35,862 bases of DNA from Campylobacteraceae bacterium (GCA_031276075.1 JAISNU010000038.1:1-35862), one strand, 5' to 3'. Shown: positions 24,676 to 33,721, counted from the first letter of the stretch. Numbers and translations: made by a program. The notes: generated by a model from the sequence alone, not told the origin.

Positions 24676-25685
24676 ATATTTCAAGATTTGTAAATAATGA
24701 ACTTATTCAATGCGAAGTTGAATTTGTTACACCGGCATTTTTAGGCGGAGCGGACCAAAACGCCGAATTAAGAACAGCGCCTTTCAAAGCGTCTTTGCGC
24801 TGGTGGTGGCGAGTTTTATTTGGAGCGCAGCATGGCGAGAAAATATATGAAAAAGAGAGCGAGTTGTTTGGCTCGACGGATAGTGCTTCAAAAGTGAGAA
24901 TTGAAGTTTTGGGAACGCCTGCTATTGATAAAGCCGATCTTGCAAAGGATAACTTCAAAGGTAAAAAGCAACAAGTGGAAGGCAAGAGTTTTCGCATTGA
25001 TGTCATTGATTACCTTGCGTATGGGCTTTATGCTCGCGACAATGTTCGTCGTGGCAATGTATATCATAGAAACCATTTTGCCGCAGGTTCACGCTTTAAG
25101 CTCACCGTTTACGCGCCAAAAGAACACAAAGAGGAGATCGTCGCCTGTTTAAAGGCGTTATTTGCTTTTGGCGGCGTGGGTTCCAGATCAAGAAATGGTT
25201 TTGGTTCTTTGCGCCTTATAAACGATGCATTGCCAAACATGACGACCAAAATAGATTTTACACAAAATCCGAAGGAATATCCTACGCTAAATAAGGCTTC
25301 AAAGTTGTTTGAAACACAGCAATTTGATAATTGGGAAAAGGCGCTTTCCGATGTAGCCATTGCATACAAAAGCGCCCGATCGGCGTTAGAACTAAAGCAT
25401 AATTTTGAAATCAGAGGGCTATTGTCGCGTCCAATAGAGGTTAGAAATGAAAGGATTACCGATAATATAAGAAAAGATCGTAGTCCGAAACAGTTTATTA
25501 TACATATAGCCAAAACAAGCGACAATAAATATATAGGGCGGATTTTAACATTGCCGATTATATTTTATGAAGCAAATAATCGCGCAAAGTACGATGATAT
25601 GATCAAAAAAATGCACACAGCGCTTTCAAAAAATATGAATGATAAAACAGATGATATTTCGGAGTTTTTAGGAGTTGCTAAATGA
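24672..25685 (+). CDS. cmr1: Cmr1, type III-B CRISPR RAMP subunit
   Basis: 337 residues. The N-terminus EFVTPAFLGGADQNAELRTA and FKASLRWWWRVLFG (about 38-51) are the Cmr1 hallmark, followed by FRIDVIDYLAYGLY and the glycine-rich loop GGVGSRSRNGFGSL. Cmr1 caps the 3' side of the crRNA-target duplex in the Cmr complex. First gene of cmr1-cas10-cmr3-cmr4-cmr5-cmr6; its stop overlaps the cas10 start by 4 bp. Confidence 0.9.
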   Translation: MNISRFVNNELIQCEVEFVTPAFLGGADQNAELRTAPFKASLRWWWRVLFGAQHGEKIYEKESELFGSTDSASKVRIEVLGTPAIDKADLAKDNFKGKKQQVEGKSFRIDVIDYLAYGLYARDNVRRGNVYHRNHFAAGSRFKLTVYAPKEHKEEIVACLKALFAFGGVGSRSRNGFGSLRLINDALPNMTTKIDFTQNPKEYPTLNKASKLFETQQFDNWEKALSDVAIAYKSARSALELKHNFEIRGLLSRPIEVRNERITDNIRKDRSPKQFIIHIAKTSDNKYIGRILTLPIIFYEANNRAKYDDMIKKMHTALSKNMNDKTDDISEFLGVAK

Positions 25686-27232
25686 GATACCTTGTTGTTT
25701 TTTCAATCACGCCCGTTCAAGCGTTTATTGGTAGAGCAAGAAAGTTACGGGATTTTTATGTTAGCTCAAAGATTTTGTCTTATTTGGCAAGTGCAGGTTT
25801 TAATGCCGTTAATGGCAAAAAAGTGTATCCTTCCGCGCAATCAAAATCCATACCAAATAAATTTGTTTTTTCTATAGAGGCAGATAAAGAGGAGCAAGTA
25901 AAAAGCGAATTGGAGCGCATAGAGCAATCAATTCAAAACGCATGGTTAGAGCTTGCGGATATAACCAATGTTCCAAGATGCAGAGTTAATGACTATTGGA
26001 ATTATTCGTGGGCAGCAGTTCCATATAAAGACGAAAAAGAGTATAAGCAAGCGCATTCCAAAGTACAAAAATTGCTTGCAGCTATAAAGTTAAAGCCTCG
26101 TAAAATCCGCAAATCTCAAACAGGTAAAAAATGTCCGTTATGCGGTGAAAACAGCGTATGGCGAGAAGATTTTGGCGCAAATAAAGATGAGAAGCTATGC
26201 GGCGTATGCGCGATTAAGCGGCTTTTACCAGAGAAAATTACAAAGAATCATCAATTGTATAGTATTTTTTCAGATAAATATCCTTCGGTAACAGAAATTG
26301 CCATGCACAGATACATTGGAAAGTATGGTTTAATAAATGAATACGAGATAGAGAGCTTGCAAGAAGAGACTAAGTATAATGAGTTAAAAAATAAATATGG
26401 CAAATCGCCGTCAAATAAAGAGAAATATTACGCTCTTTTGGCAATGGACGGCGACAAAATGGGCGATCTTGTTAATAAGAAAACAACACCAGATGAACAT
26501 TTGGGATTATCTCAAAAACTTGATAGTTTTAATGGTGAGGTAGAAAAAATTGATTGTTTTGATAAGAGAAAAGGGAATGCCAAATTAATTTATACCGGTG
26601 GAGATGATATATTTGCGGTTTTGCCGCTTGAAAATGCAATTAGCATTGCAAAAGAGATTCGCGAATTATATATGAAAAAAGTTGTAAAAGATGAACCAAC
26701 AACAACTATTTCTGCTGCAATAGTGATAGCGCATCACAAAGAGCCATTGCGCGAAGTGATACAGGATACGCATCGTGTTTTGGATAAAATCGCTAAAGAA
26801 AAAGCGGGCAGAGACGCATTGGCGATCAGATTAAAAAAGCGAAGCGGCGGCGATCGCGATCTGTTTTTTCAGTGGAAGGCGACAAATCCATTTAAACCTG
26901 ATGAAACGCTTTTTGATTCACTTCTTAAAATTAAAGAGGCGCTATCGGAAAGCGCGCTAACTTCCAGCTTGATATATCGTTTAGCGCAATTAAAAGATGC
27001 TATTGGTGTGCAAGGGATTAAGAGTGAACAAATACTTAAATTGTTTGAGTATGAGGTCGCTCATTCTATTGGAGAAGAGAATGTGAAAGAAAATGCAAAA
27101 AGGCTTGCGGGACTTTGTTTGGCACAAGCATTTAATCAACAAGGTGAATTAAAAGAATTTAATCCAGAAGCAGTTGCGATAGCACATTTTTTAGCGAATG
27201 ATAACGATGATAAAAAAATGGAGGACAAATAA
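25682..27232 (+). CDS. cas10: Cas10/Cmr2, HD-less cyclic-oligoadenylate synthase subunit
   Basis: 516 residues, short because the N-terminal HD nuclease domain is absent: the protein begins directly with FSITPVQAFIGRARKLRDFYVSS, the start of the first palm domain in longer homologues. A zinc finger uses Cys151, 154, 173 and 176. The second palm has metal-binding Asp256/258 (AMDGDKMGD) and an intact GGDD at 306-309, the catalytic site that makes cyclic oligoadenylate from ATP on target RNA binding. The complex should therefore signal but not cut DNA through an HD site. It overlaps cmr1 by 4 bp and cmr3 by 1 bp. Confidence 0.93.
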   Translation: MRYLVVFSITPVQAFIGRARKLRDFYVSSKILSYLASAGFNAVNGKKVYPSAQSKSIPNKFVFSIEADKEEQVKSELERIEQSIQNAWLELADITNVPRCRVNDYWNYSWAAVPYKDEKEYKQAHSKVQKLLAAIKLKPRKIRKSQTGKKCPLCGENSVWREDFGANKDEKLCGVCAIKRLLPEKITKNHQLYSIFSDKYPSVTEIAMHRYIGKYGLINEYEIESLQEETKYNELKNKYGKSPSNKEKYYALLAMDGDKMGDLVNKKTTPDEHLGLSQKLDSFNGEVEKIDCFDKRKGNAKLIYTGGDDIFAVLPLENAISIAKEIRELYMKKVVKDEPTTTISAAIVIAHHKEPLREVIQDTHRVLDKIAKEKAGRDALAIRLKKRSGGDRDLFFQWKATNPFKPDETLFDSLLKIKEALSESALTSSLIYRLAQLKDAIGVQGIKSEQILKLFEYEVAHSIGEENVKENAKRLAGLCLAQAFNQQGELKEFNPEAVAIAHFLANDNDDKKMEDK

Positions 27233-28092
27233 TGATTTGGTATGAATTAACGCCTTTTGATACATTGTTTTTTCGAGGCGGGATTCCATTGGAAACTGGA
27301 CTGCCTGTTTCGGATGTTTTGTTTCCACCTCCGCCCTCTGTGATTGCAGGTGCAGTTTGGACTGCTGGCAAGCAGGATTTTTCAAAAGATCCAAGCGTTA
27401 AAATCGGAGCTATTTTATTGAAAAAATGTGATAAATACTATGCACAAGCGCCGTATTCATGGTTTGTATCAAAAGGTGAAGCAGGAGATGGTAAAATTTT
27501 TAAGTCAAGAGAACTTAATGATACAAATTCAGTTTGTTCCGTAAATGCACCTATTCCATGGATAGAAGAGAATGAAGTTGAAAATATCGGTTCTCGATGG
27601 ATAAATATAGAGTTATTTGCAAAAGACGACAAATATAAAAAGGAAGATTTTTTTAACAACGAAGACCGCGCAGGAATAGCGATAAACTATAAGCGAAAAA
27701 GTGCAGAAGAGGGTAAATTATTTATGGCGCGGCATATTCGTCTGTGTCAAGGCGTTACAATTGCTATTGCGATTGACAACGAATATGGTTTAGGCGATAA
27801 AGGCGTTATGCGTTTGGGTGGAGAAGGACGTATGTGCTCTTATGAAAAGATAAAAACACCACCTAAGCTTCCAAATGCCAATAACGGCAGGCATTTTTTG
27901 GCACTTGCACCGATTTTATGTAGTGAAGAACGCAAAGATGAGCTTTTGAGTAAAGTATTTGCAGCTAAAACATTTGTCGTATCTGGGTGGAATATGAGAT
28001 TAAATGATCACAAGGCTTCGCAGACATGGTTTTGCGCAGGTTCAGTTTTTACTGAAAAAATAGGCGATCAGTGCATCGCTTTATCACAATAA
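27232..28092 (+). CDS. cmr3: Cmr3, type III-B CRISPR RAMP subunit
   Basis: 286 residues. The N-terminus LTPFDTLFFRGGIPLETG and FPPPPSVIAGAVWTA is the Cmr3 pattern; LGGEGRMCSY in the C-terminal half is the RAMP glycine-rich loop. Cmr3 holds the 5' tag of the crRNA next to Cas10. Somewhat shorter than many Cmr3 proteins but with both RAMP halves. It starts on the last base of cas10. Confidence 0.9.
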   Translation: MIWYELTPFDTLFFRGGIPLETGLPVSDVLFPPPPSVIAGAVWTAGKQDFSKDPSVKIGAILLKKCDKYYAQAPYSWFVSKGEAGDGKIFKSRELNDTNSVCSVNAPIPWIEENEVENIGSRWINIELFAKDDKYKKEDFFNNEDRAGIAINYKRKSAEEGKLFMARHIRLCQGVTIAIAIDNEYGLGDKGVMRLGGEGRMCSYEKIKTPPKLPNANNGRHFLALAPILCSEERKDELLSKVFAAKTFVVSGWNMRLNDHKASQTWFCAGSVFTEKIGDQCIALSQ

Positions 28093-28105
28093 AAGGAAAA
28101 GTAAA

Positions 28106-28897
28106 ATGAGTTACAATATTTCTATTTTGGTTATGTATGCGCTTACGCCGTGCCATGCAGGAAGCGGTTCGGCTCTTGGAGTAGTAGATCTGCCGATTCA
28201 GCGCGAAAGGCACACAAACTATCCGACTATTTATTCATCGAGCATGAAAGGTGCATTTAGGGCAAATTTCGAACGCTCCAAAGGTGAAGAATTGACAAAA
28301 AGTATTTTTGGAGAGTCAAACTCTAACGATAGCTATGCAGGAGCAGTCAGTATAAGCGATGCTAAGATTTTGGCATTTCCTATGCGTTCGTCCGTTGCGC
28401 CTTTTGTATGGATTACATGCCCGACTGTGTTGGATCGCTTAAACCGCGATCTTAGGTTAGCAGGGAAAGAAAAAATTGAATACAAAGAGCAGTCAAAAGA
28501 TAACAATGAAGAGGCGATTGCGCTTAAAGGTGATTTGCAAGGCGATATACTCATAGAAGACTATCAAGTTAGCGTAAAAGAAACATGCGAAATAAAAAGC
28601 GAGTTATTTGCGCAAACTACACGACTTTTATTAGTCAGTGATAAAGTATTTGATTATGGAGTGTCAAATTGCACACAAATTAATGCACAAATTGCGATTA
28701 AACAAGAAAGCGGCTCTACCGAAGTAGGTACGCTTCGTTATCAGGAAGAATTGCCGTCAGATACGCTAATGTATTGCACAATTGCATATAAAGACAGCAA
28801 AAACAAAGAGCAAATACAAGAAGCGGTTTCAAAATATATTCAAATTGGCGGTAGCGAAACGCTTGGACGCGGTGTATTTGAATTAGAGTGGAAATAA
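28106..28897 (+). CDS. cmr4: Cmr4, backbone RAMP and target-RNA nuclease
   Basis: 263 residues. LTPCHAGSGSALGVVDLPIQRE contains Asp28, corresponding to the catalytic Asp that cuts target RNA at 6-nt intervals; SSMKGAFRANFE and GGSETLGRGVFEL are the remaining RAMP segments. Several copies form the filament backbone. AAAAGG ribosome binding site, 13-bp gap to cmr3. Confidence 0.93.
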   Translation: MSYNISILVMYALTPCHAGSGSALGVVDLPIQRERHTNYPTIYSSSMKGAFRANFERSKGEELTKSIFGESNSNDSYAGAVSISDAKILAFPMRSSVAPFVWITCPTVLDRLNRDLRLAGKEKIEYKEQSKDNNEEAIALKGDLQGDILIEDYQVSVKETCEIKSELFAQTTRLLLVSDKVFDYGVSNCTQINAQIAIKQESGSTEVGTLRYQEELPSDTLMYCTIAYKDSKNKEQIQEAVSKYIQIGGSETLGRGVFELEWK

Positions 28898-28907
28898 GGG
28901 GGCAGCT

Positions 28908-29303
28908 ATGCAAACTAGACAGCAAAAACGCGCCGAATTTGCGTTAAAGAAAATTGGTTCGGTTAAAATAGACGAAAAAACGGCGAATTTTTACGCAGGC
29001 GCACCAACGATGATACTGTCAAACGGTCTTGGTCAAACAATGGCTTTTTTGCTTTCAAAAAAGGAAACGGACAAGGAAAGGAAGTTGTTTGACATTTTAA
29101 AAGAGTGGCTTACTACGGAGAAAAATCCACTTTCCAATCTAAAAGATAAACAAAATGCCGCTTTTTTGCAAGCATTTAACGAGTTACAAATTAACAAGTA
29201 TCTTGAAGCGCAAACTGAAGCATTGCGTCTTTTAGAGTGGCTCAAACGATATGCAAAGGCGTTTGGAGAGAAAGAGTGGGAGGCAAAAAATGCCGATAAA
29301 TAA
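28908..29303 (+). CDS. cmr5: Cmr5, small alpha-helical subunit
   Basis: 131 residues, all helical. TRQQKRAEFALKKI at the N-terminus and the APTMILSNGLGQTMAFLLSK segment are typical of Cmr5. Two or three copies line the target-strand side of the Cmr filament. Ten bp after cmr4 with a GGGGG site; its end overlaps the chosen cmr6 start by 14 bp. Confidence 0.9.
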   Translation: MQTRQQKRAEFALKKIGSVKIDEKTANFYAGAPTMILSNGLGQTMAFLLSKKETDKERKLFDILKEWLTTEKNPLSNLKDKQNAAFLQAFNELQINKYLEAQTEALRLLEWLKRYAKAFGEKEWEAKNADK

Positions 29304-30345
29304 AGTCAGCTCCAATAGGCAGGGCAGTAAGCAAAGTTTAGACGATTTTTTTGCTTCCCGCAAGGACAATCAACAGCGAAATAGTGGAAATAAGCAGAGT
29401 AATTCACAAGGCAGTAAATCTAATAATGGTTATAAAAGTCAAAACAACAACAATAGCGGAAGAAACAATAATGGTAATACGAGAGATGAAAACAGCGGTA
29501 ATGGGCTTTATCCAATACCCCAGCATCTTGTTGAATTGTTGAAAAAAAGCACTGCAAATTTCTCTCTTTCATTTGTGCGTTTGATGGAGTGGAGAATTAA
29601 TGATGATGCCACAGAAAAAATAAAAGATCCAAAAGACCTTAAAGATCAAAATAAGTCTATATTATCGGCAAAGAAATTTTGCGATGATGCGAACAAAAAA
29701 CTTCCAAATATACAAAATGAACTGAATTTAATTCATAACCGCCAAAAAGAAATAATAAGCGAATTAGGCACTTTGCCTATAGAGATAAAAGCAAAATTAA
29801 TTTCACCGTTTATTTCAGGGCTTGGTGCAGGACATCCGAATGAAACGGGGATGATATTAGACCGCAATACGGGCTGCCCGTTTATTCCTGCAAGTTCAAT
29901 CAAAGGCGTTTTGCGTTTAGCTTATGCTATAAACCTTGCCAAAGATAATCAAGATATTATTGAAGATAAAGAATTGGATAAATATTTTGGCTCTACGGAT
30001 GCAAATAATAGCAAGCATGGGCAGCTTGTTATTTTAGACGCATATCCCACAAGTGCGCCTAAAATTAAATTGGATATTATGAATCCTCATTATAGTGATT
30101 ATTACGGCAAAAAAGAAAATCACAAACTGCCAATTGAAACAGAAAATCCTGTGCCGATTAAATTTATTAGCGTAAAAGAAGGAACAGAATTTATCTTTCG
30201 CGCTTTTTTTCTGCCGTTTCATAGTGAAACTTTTACCGAAAATGATAAAAGCGCAATTAAAGCTGCATTCAAAAAAGCTTTTAACATTGTGGGCTTTGGT
30301 GGTAAAACGGTGATCGGTTATGGGAGATTTGAAACAATTAAATAA
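29290..30345 (+). CDS. cmr6: Cmr6, RAMP subunit with Asn/Ser-rich N-terminal tail
   Basis: 351 residues from the ATG at 29290, which has GGGAGG 5 bases upstream (an in-frame ATG at 29251 lies inside cmr5 and lacks one). Residues about 10-75 are low complexity (Asn, Ser, Gln, Gly, Lys) and look disordered. The conserved part includes ISPFISGLGAGHPNETG, FIPASSIKGVLRLAYA and VGFGGKTVIGYGRFE, the Cmr6 RAMP motifs. Cmr6 sits near the 3' end of crRNA with Cmr1. Followed after 11 bp by the CARF-HEPN gene. Confidence 0.9.
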   Translation: MPINKVSSNRQGSKQSLDDFFASRKDNQQRNSGNKQSNSQGSKSNNGYKSQNNNNSGRNNNGNTRDENSGNGLYPIPQHLVELLKKSTANFSLSFVRLMEWRINDDATEKIKDPKDLKDQNKSILSAKKFCDDANKKLPNIQNELNLIHNRQKEIISELGTLPIEIKAKLISPFISGLGAGHPNETGMILDRNTGCPFIPASSIKGVLRLAYAINLAKDNQDIIEDKELDKYFGSTDANNSKHGQLVILDAYPTSAPKIKLDIMNPHYSDYYGKKENHKLPIETENPVPIKFISVKEGTEFIFRAFFLPFHSETFTENDKSAIKAAFKKAFNIVGFGGKTVIGYGRFETIK

Positions 30346-30356
30346 GGGAAAATATT

Positions 30357-31598
30357 GTGAAAATAGTTACTGTTGTTGGCATGTTGAATAAGGAAAAAGC
30401 AAATTATGGATATGATGACCAACTCAAGGAAAAATTTGGGGAACTGAAAAAGAGCGGTTATTATACCAATATGCTTCCATTGTTGATAGATAATTTTGAC
30501 TATGAGATAGTTCCTATATTCACCGAAAAGGCAAAAAATGTTCAAATAAGCGTATTGAAAAATGAGTTTGGCACAGATTATTCTCATATCTTTGATGGAA
30601 AATATCTTATTGATGACGAAAAAAATTATTACGATATATTATCGCTAATCAATGAAGCTATTACAGAGGATAATGAATATATCATAGATTTAACTCACGG
30701 TTTTAGGCACATTCCCATTTTGGCTACTATTGCATTAATCACTCATAATATAAGCAACTCGTCAAATATAAAACATATATTATTTGCCAAAGAGATAAAA
30801 CATGAAAAAGAGTATGAAATAATTGATCTTAAAGAGTATTTAGAGTTAGCAAATATGTCTTATATGCTCGCTTCATTTGCGGATAATTATACGGTTTCTA
30901 AAATAGGTAAATTTACCAATGAATCATTTCAAGCTTTAAGTAACAGTCTTAGCAATTTGTCAAATAAAATATTGTCAAACTCAATTAAGGATATTAATGA
31001 GAGTCTGAAAATGACCATAGATAATATTAATGTAATTAAGAATGATAGGAAAATATCGGCATTGCGGCATAATTTGGCAAAGGTTGAAGAGCATATAAAA
31101 GAACTTCAAGAAATAAGTAAATGTGAATATTTAAAATCAAGACAATCGTATGAATTTTCAGAGTTATTGGGAAAAAAAGGATATTTATTGAATGCAATAA
31201 CTTTACTATTTGAAGCGATAGGCTACTACTGTTTGGAGAAATTTAAATTAATAGACAAGAGCGTGAAAGAGCATATAGAATTATATTCTAAAGAACAAAA
31301 AGGGCAAAAGATCACATATGAATTAACAAATAATTCTCGCAAGTTTGTAAAAAAACTTAAAGGCATATATCTTGTTAAAAATGAGAATGTTAAAAAAATA
31401 ATTATTGATTTTCTTAATAGCAAAGAGAATATAGAACAATTTAGAGAATTCATTATAAAGGCGGAAGATTTAAGAAATGATTTGGCTCATGGAAATAACG
31501 GTGAAAGTATAGAAGATGCAAATTTGGAATTTAAAAATTTATTAGATCAATACAAAGAATTTTGTATTGATAATGATATTTTAGCAAAACGACAATAG
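30357..31598 (+). CDS. CRISPR-associated DxTHG protein, CARF-HEPN ribonuclease (Csx1/Csx2-like)
   Basis: 413 residues. The N-terminal CARF domain has the DxTHG signature (DLTHGFRHIP, from Asp111) that binds cyclic oligoadenylate. The C-terminal HEPN domain has the RNase motif R-x4-H as RNDLAHG (Arg373, His378), followed by acidic helices. By family knowledge, cOA made by Cas10 activates such enzymes to cut RNA nonspecifically. The start is GTG at 30357 with AAGGG upstream. It is adjacent to cmr6 and abuts csx20, so it belongs to the same transcript. Which ring size it senses cannot be read from the sequence. Confidence 0.85.
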   Translation: MKIVTVVGMLNKEKANYGYDDQLKEKFGELKKSGYYTNMLPLLIDNFDYEIVPIFTEKAKNVQISVLKNEFGTDYSHIFDGKYLIDDEKNYYDILSLINEAITEDNEYIIDLTHGFRHIPILATIALITHNISNSSNIKHILFAKEIKHEKEYEIIDLKEYLELANMSYMLASFADNYTVSKIGKFTNESFQALSNSLSNLSNKILSNSIKDINESLKMTIDNINVIKNDRKISALRHNLAKVEEHIKELQEISKCEYLKSRQSYEFSELLGKKGYLLNAITLLFEAIGYYCLEKFKLIDKSVKEHIELYSKEQKGQKITYELTNNSRKFVKKLKGIYLVKNENVKKIIIDFLNSKENIEQFREFIIKAEDLRNDLAHGNNGESIEDANLEFKNLLDQYKEFCIDNDILAKRQ

Positions 31599-31976
31599 AT
31601 GAAAAAACTTTTTATATTGATGAATCATAACCTGATGGAGAGTCAAATCAAGGAAGCTAAAGAGGTTTTAAAAATTGACGAGATTATAGATTTGAGTGAC
31701 AGCACTTGGGCAAATATAGATCCCGATAAAGAAAAAATTACATACGAGCTTACAGCCTATAAAGAGCGCTTAACCGCTGAAGCTAACAAAGATAATTATC
31801 TGTTGGTGCAAGGCGATTTTAGCGCGACATACAGCATGGTAAATTTTGCATTTATAAACGGAATTATTCCTGTATATGCCGTAACCAAAAGAGAATCCAA
31901 AGAACAGATAATTGACGGCAAAGTGGTTATTACGAGAGAGTTTATCCACGCAAGGTTTAGAGAATATGAACAGTAA
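31599..31976 (+). CDS. csx20: Csx20, predicted cOA-degrading ring nuclease
   Basis: 125 residues. KKLFILMNHNLMESQIKEAKEVL at the start and LLVQGDFSATYSMVNFAF (Gln71-Gly72-Asp73-Phe74) with GIIPVYAVTKRES match the Csx20 family, a small CARF-related Rossmann fold. Csx20 has been predicted to degrade cyclic oligoadenylate and so switch off the HEPN effector. Its ATG directly follows the stop of the CARF-HEPN gene with no clear ribosome binding site, suggesting coupled translation. Last gene of the operon; no terminator seen. Confidence 0.75.
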   Translation: MKKLFILMNHNLMESQIKEAKEVLKIDEIIDLSDSTWANIDPDKEKITYELTAYKERLTAEANKDNYLLVQGDFSATYSMVNFAFINGIIPVYAVTKRESKEQIIDGKVVITREFIHARFREYEQ

Positions 31977-32626
31977 TAGATAAACTTACCAAAAAAATGT
32001 ATTTTTAAATCCTATTGCGATTTATGAAAATTATAAACTTTAACCGCAATAAGATAAAATGGTATTTACAGCAGGCATTAATTTTATTGCTATTATCAAA
32101 CGAGACAGAAGTAGCATGGTTTTAAGATAATAGACATGAGATTTTGCAAAAGAGTAATATTTAATACATGCGTTTTTATCATGCGCGGGAAATATGGATT
32201 GCTTCGTCGCTGCACTCCTCGCAATGACAGAAAAAGAATAATAACAGGAGCAATTGAAAGCACAAATAATGACCTTGCAATGATAAAGACAGGTGTTTTA
32301 TGGATTGTTACCATTTTTGCAATGACGGGAGGGTCGTTTTCCTGCGGAGTATCTGTTTTATGTCGTTGCAAGCTGCTATATGAGAGCGCGGTAATCTTTG
32401 CAAATAACGATCAATTTTGTAATTGTGAGCCGTTGGAAATGGCGCGGCAATCCACTTTTCTTCGTCATTGAAAACATTATATAACAGCACATCATTTTAT
32501 CATTGCGACTGCGAGCTTGCGAAGCAGGAAACAGTTCCTTCTTCTTTTAGTAATTTCCCATGTTCCTTTATGCCATTCCTGTGTACTTGGGAATTTATAT
32601 ATTCCGTCATATGAATTTCCATCTTG

Positions 32627-32787
32627 CCGTCATTGCGAGGACTGCGAGCAAAGCGTGGCAGGATGAGGCAATCCAGACGCGAAGCGTTATGAAACATCAA
32701 GATATTATGATTAAAAAACATGAAATAACTTAAATTTGGAGTTGATAATTTATATTTTTAGTTTTTTATTTTCTGGATTGCTTCGCC
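32627..32787 (+). repeat. 161-bp direct repeat, copy 1
   Basis: Identical to 33241-33401 except for about six substitutions and no indels. The block starts with a plus-oriented palindromic repeat, runs through an AT-rich core (ACGCGAAGCGTTATGAAACA onward) and ends at the beginning of a minus-oriented repeat, so it looks like a composite unit bounded by repeat copies. Confidence 0.85.
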
Positions 32788-33240
32788 GCAAGCGGCTCGC
32801 AATGACGGAAGAGGTGTTTTTTTAGATTGCTGCGGCACTACATCCCTTGTAATGACGGAGAGGATACACTCTTGCATAATGGAGCATAATAGATTCCCGC
32901 CTGTGCAGGAATGACAGAAATGAACAAAAATTATAAAAGAAAAATAATGAAAGACAAAATACAATTGATTACCGCGCCGCAAACAACTTACAATAGCACA
33001 AAAATAACACCTTTTTCATCATTGTGAGGAATACAATGACAAAGCTATCAAGTTTGTGGACACAAGGAGGGATTGTGAAGAGTTACATGCAGGAAATACA
33101 ATGACAAAGCAATCCTTCCTCTCCGTCATTGCGAGACACATAGTGTCGCGGCAATCCAGAAATAATAAAAAGACAAAACAAATCCATAGTCTTATTTCAT
33201 CGTTGTGTAAAAATTTTGTTTTATAAATAAAGCAACAATT

Positions 33241-33401
33241 CCGTCATTGTGAGGACTGCGAGCAAAGCGTGGCAGGACGAGGCAATCCAGACGCGAAGCG
33301 TTATGAAACATCAAGATAGTGTGATTAAAAAACATAGAATAACTTAAATTTGGAGTTGATAATTTATATTTTTAGTTTTTTATTTTCTGGATTGCTTCGC
33401 C
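33241..33401 (+). repeat. 161-bp direct repeat, copy 2
   Basis: Second copy of 32627-32787, 614 bp downstream. Similarity resumes after the variable hairpin (GGAAGARGTGTTTTTT in both), so the duplicated block may be nearer 210 bp with only the inner hairpin replaced. Confidence 0.85.
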
Positions 33402-33721
33402 ACCGCACTTCTCGCAATGACGGAAGAAGTGTTTTTTGGATTGCCGCACTGAGCGCATCAGCTCGCAATGACGGATATAGTGGGAGATTGCCACCATGCC
33501 GTTTTCGAGGAAACATTTCAGGAATATGCTTCGTCTTGCTTCACACTCCTCGCAATGACAGAAGAAGTGTTTTTTTGGATTGCCGCGACACTATGTCCTT
33601 CGCGATGACAAAGCGTTTCTATTTTTTTATTTCATAAAAATTATAAATCTTATAATCTCTAAATATTATACTAAACAGATACAAAAACTCAAATATTTTA
33701 AGCAGGTTATAATATTTGAAC

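Larger units (their letters stand above)
31977..33705. repeat. Long gene-free repeat island
   Basis: About 1.7 kb with no credible gene. At least ten copies of the dispersed palindromic repeat: 32196-32229 (-), 32302-32328 (-, degenerate), 32627-32674 (+), 32775-32808 (-), 32824-32858 (-), 33123-33157 (+), 33241-33288 (+), 33389-33423 (-), 33438-33474 (-) and 33577-33610 (-), where + is TCATTGCGAG...GCAATCC. Around 32890-32914 a different short palindrome occurs (ATTCCCGCC-TGTGC-AGGAATGAC). A 161-bp block is duplicated (separate entries). Spacing is irregular and the inner sequences differ, so this is not a CRISPR array. Confidence 0.8.

Noticed and set aside
32190-33620. Possible CRISPR array next to the cmr operon
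   Set aside because: The recurring units are palindromic repeats in both orientations, with irregular spacing and variable insides; the same family occurs at 4.8 and 9.8-10.3 kb far from cas genes. There is no constant repeat-spacer period.
32136-33637. Open frames of 60-111 codons in the repeat island (for example 32136-32471 and 33350-33637)
   Set aside because: Their sequences are translations of the palindromic repeats (DCFVVPRFARSPRNDG-like), with no family resemblance or ribosome binding site.
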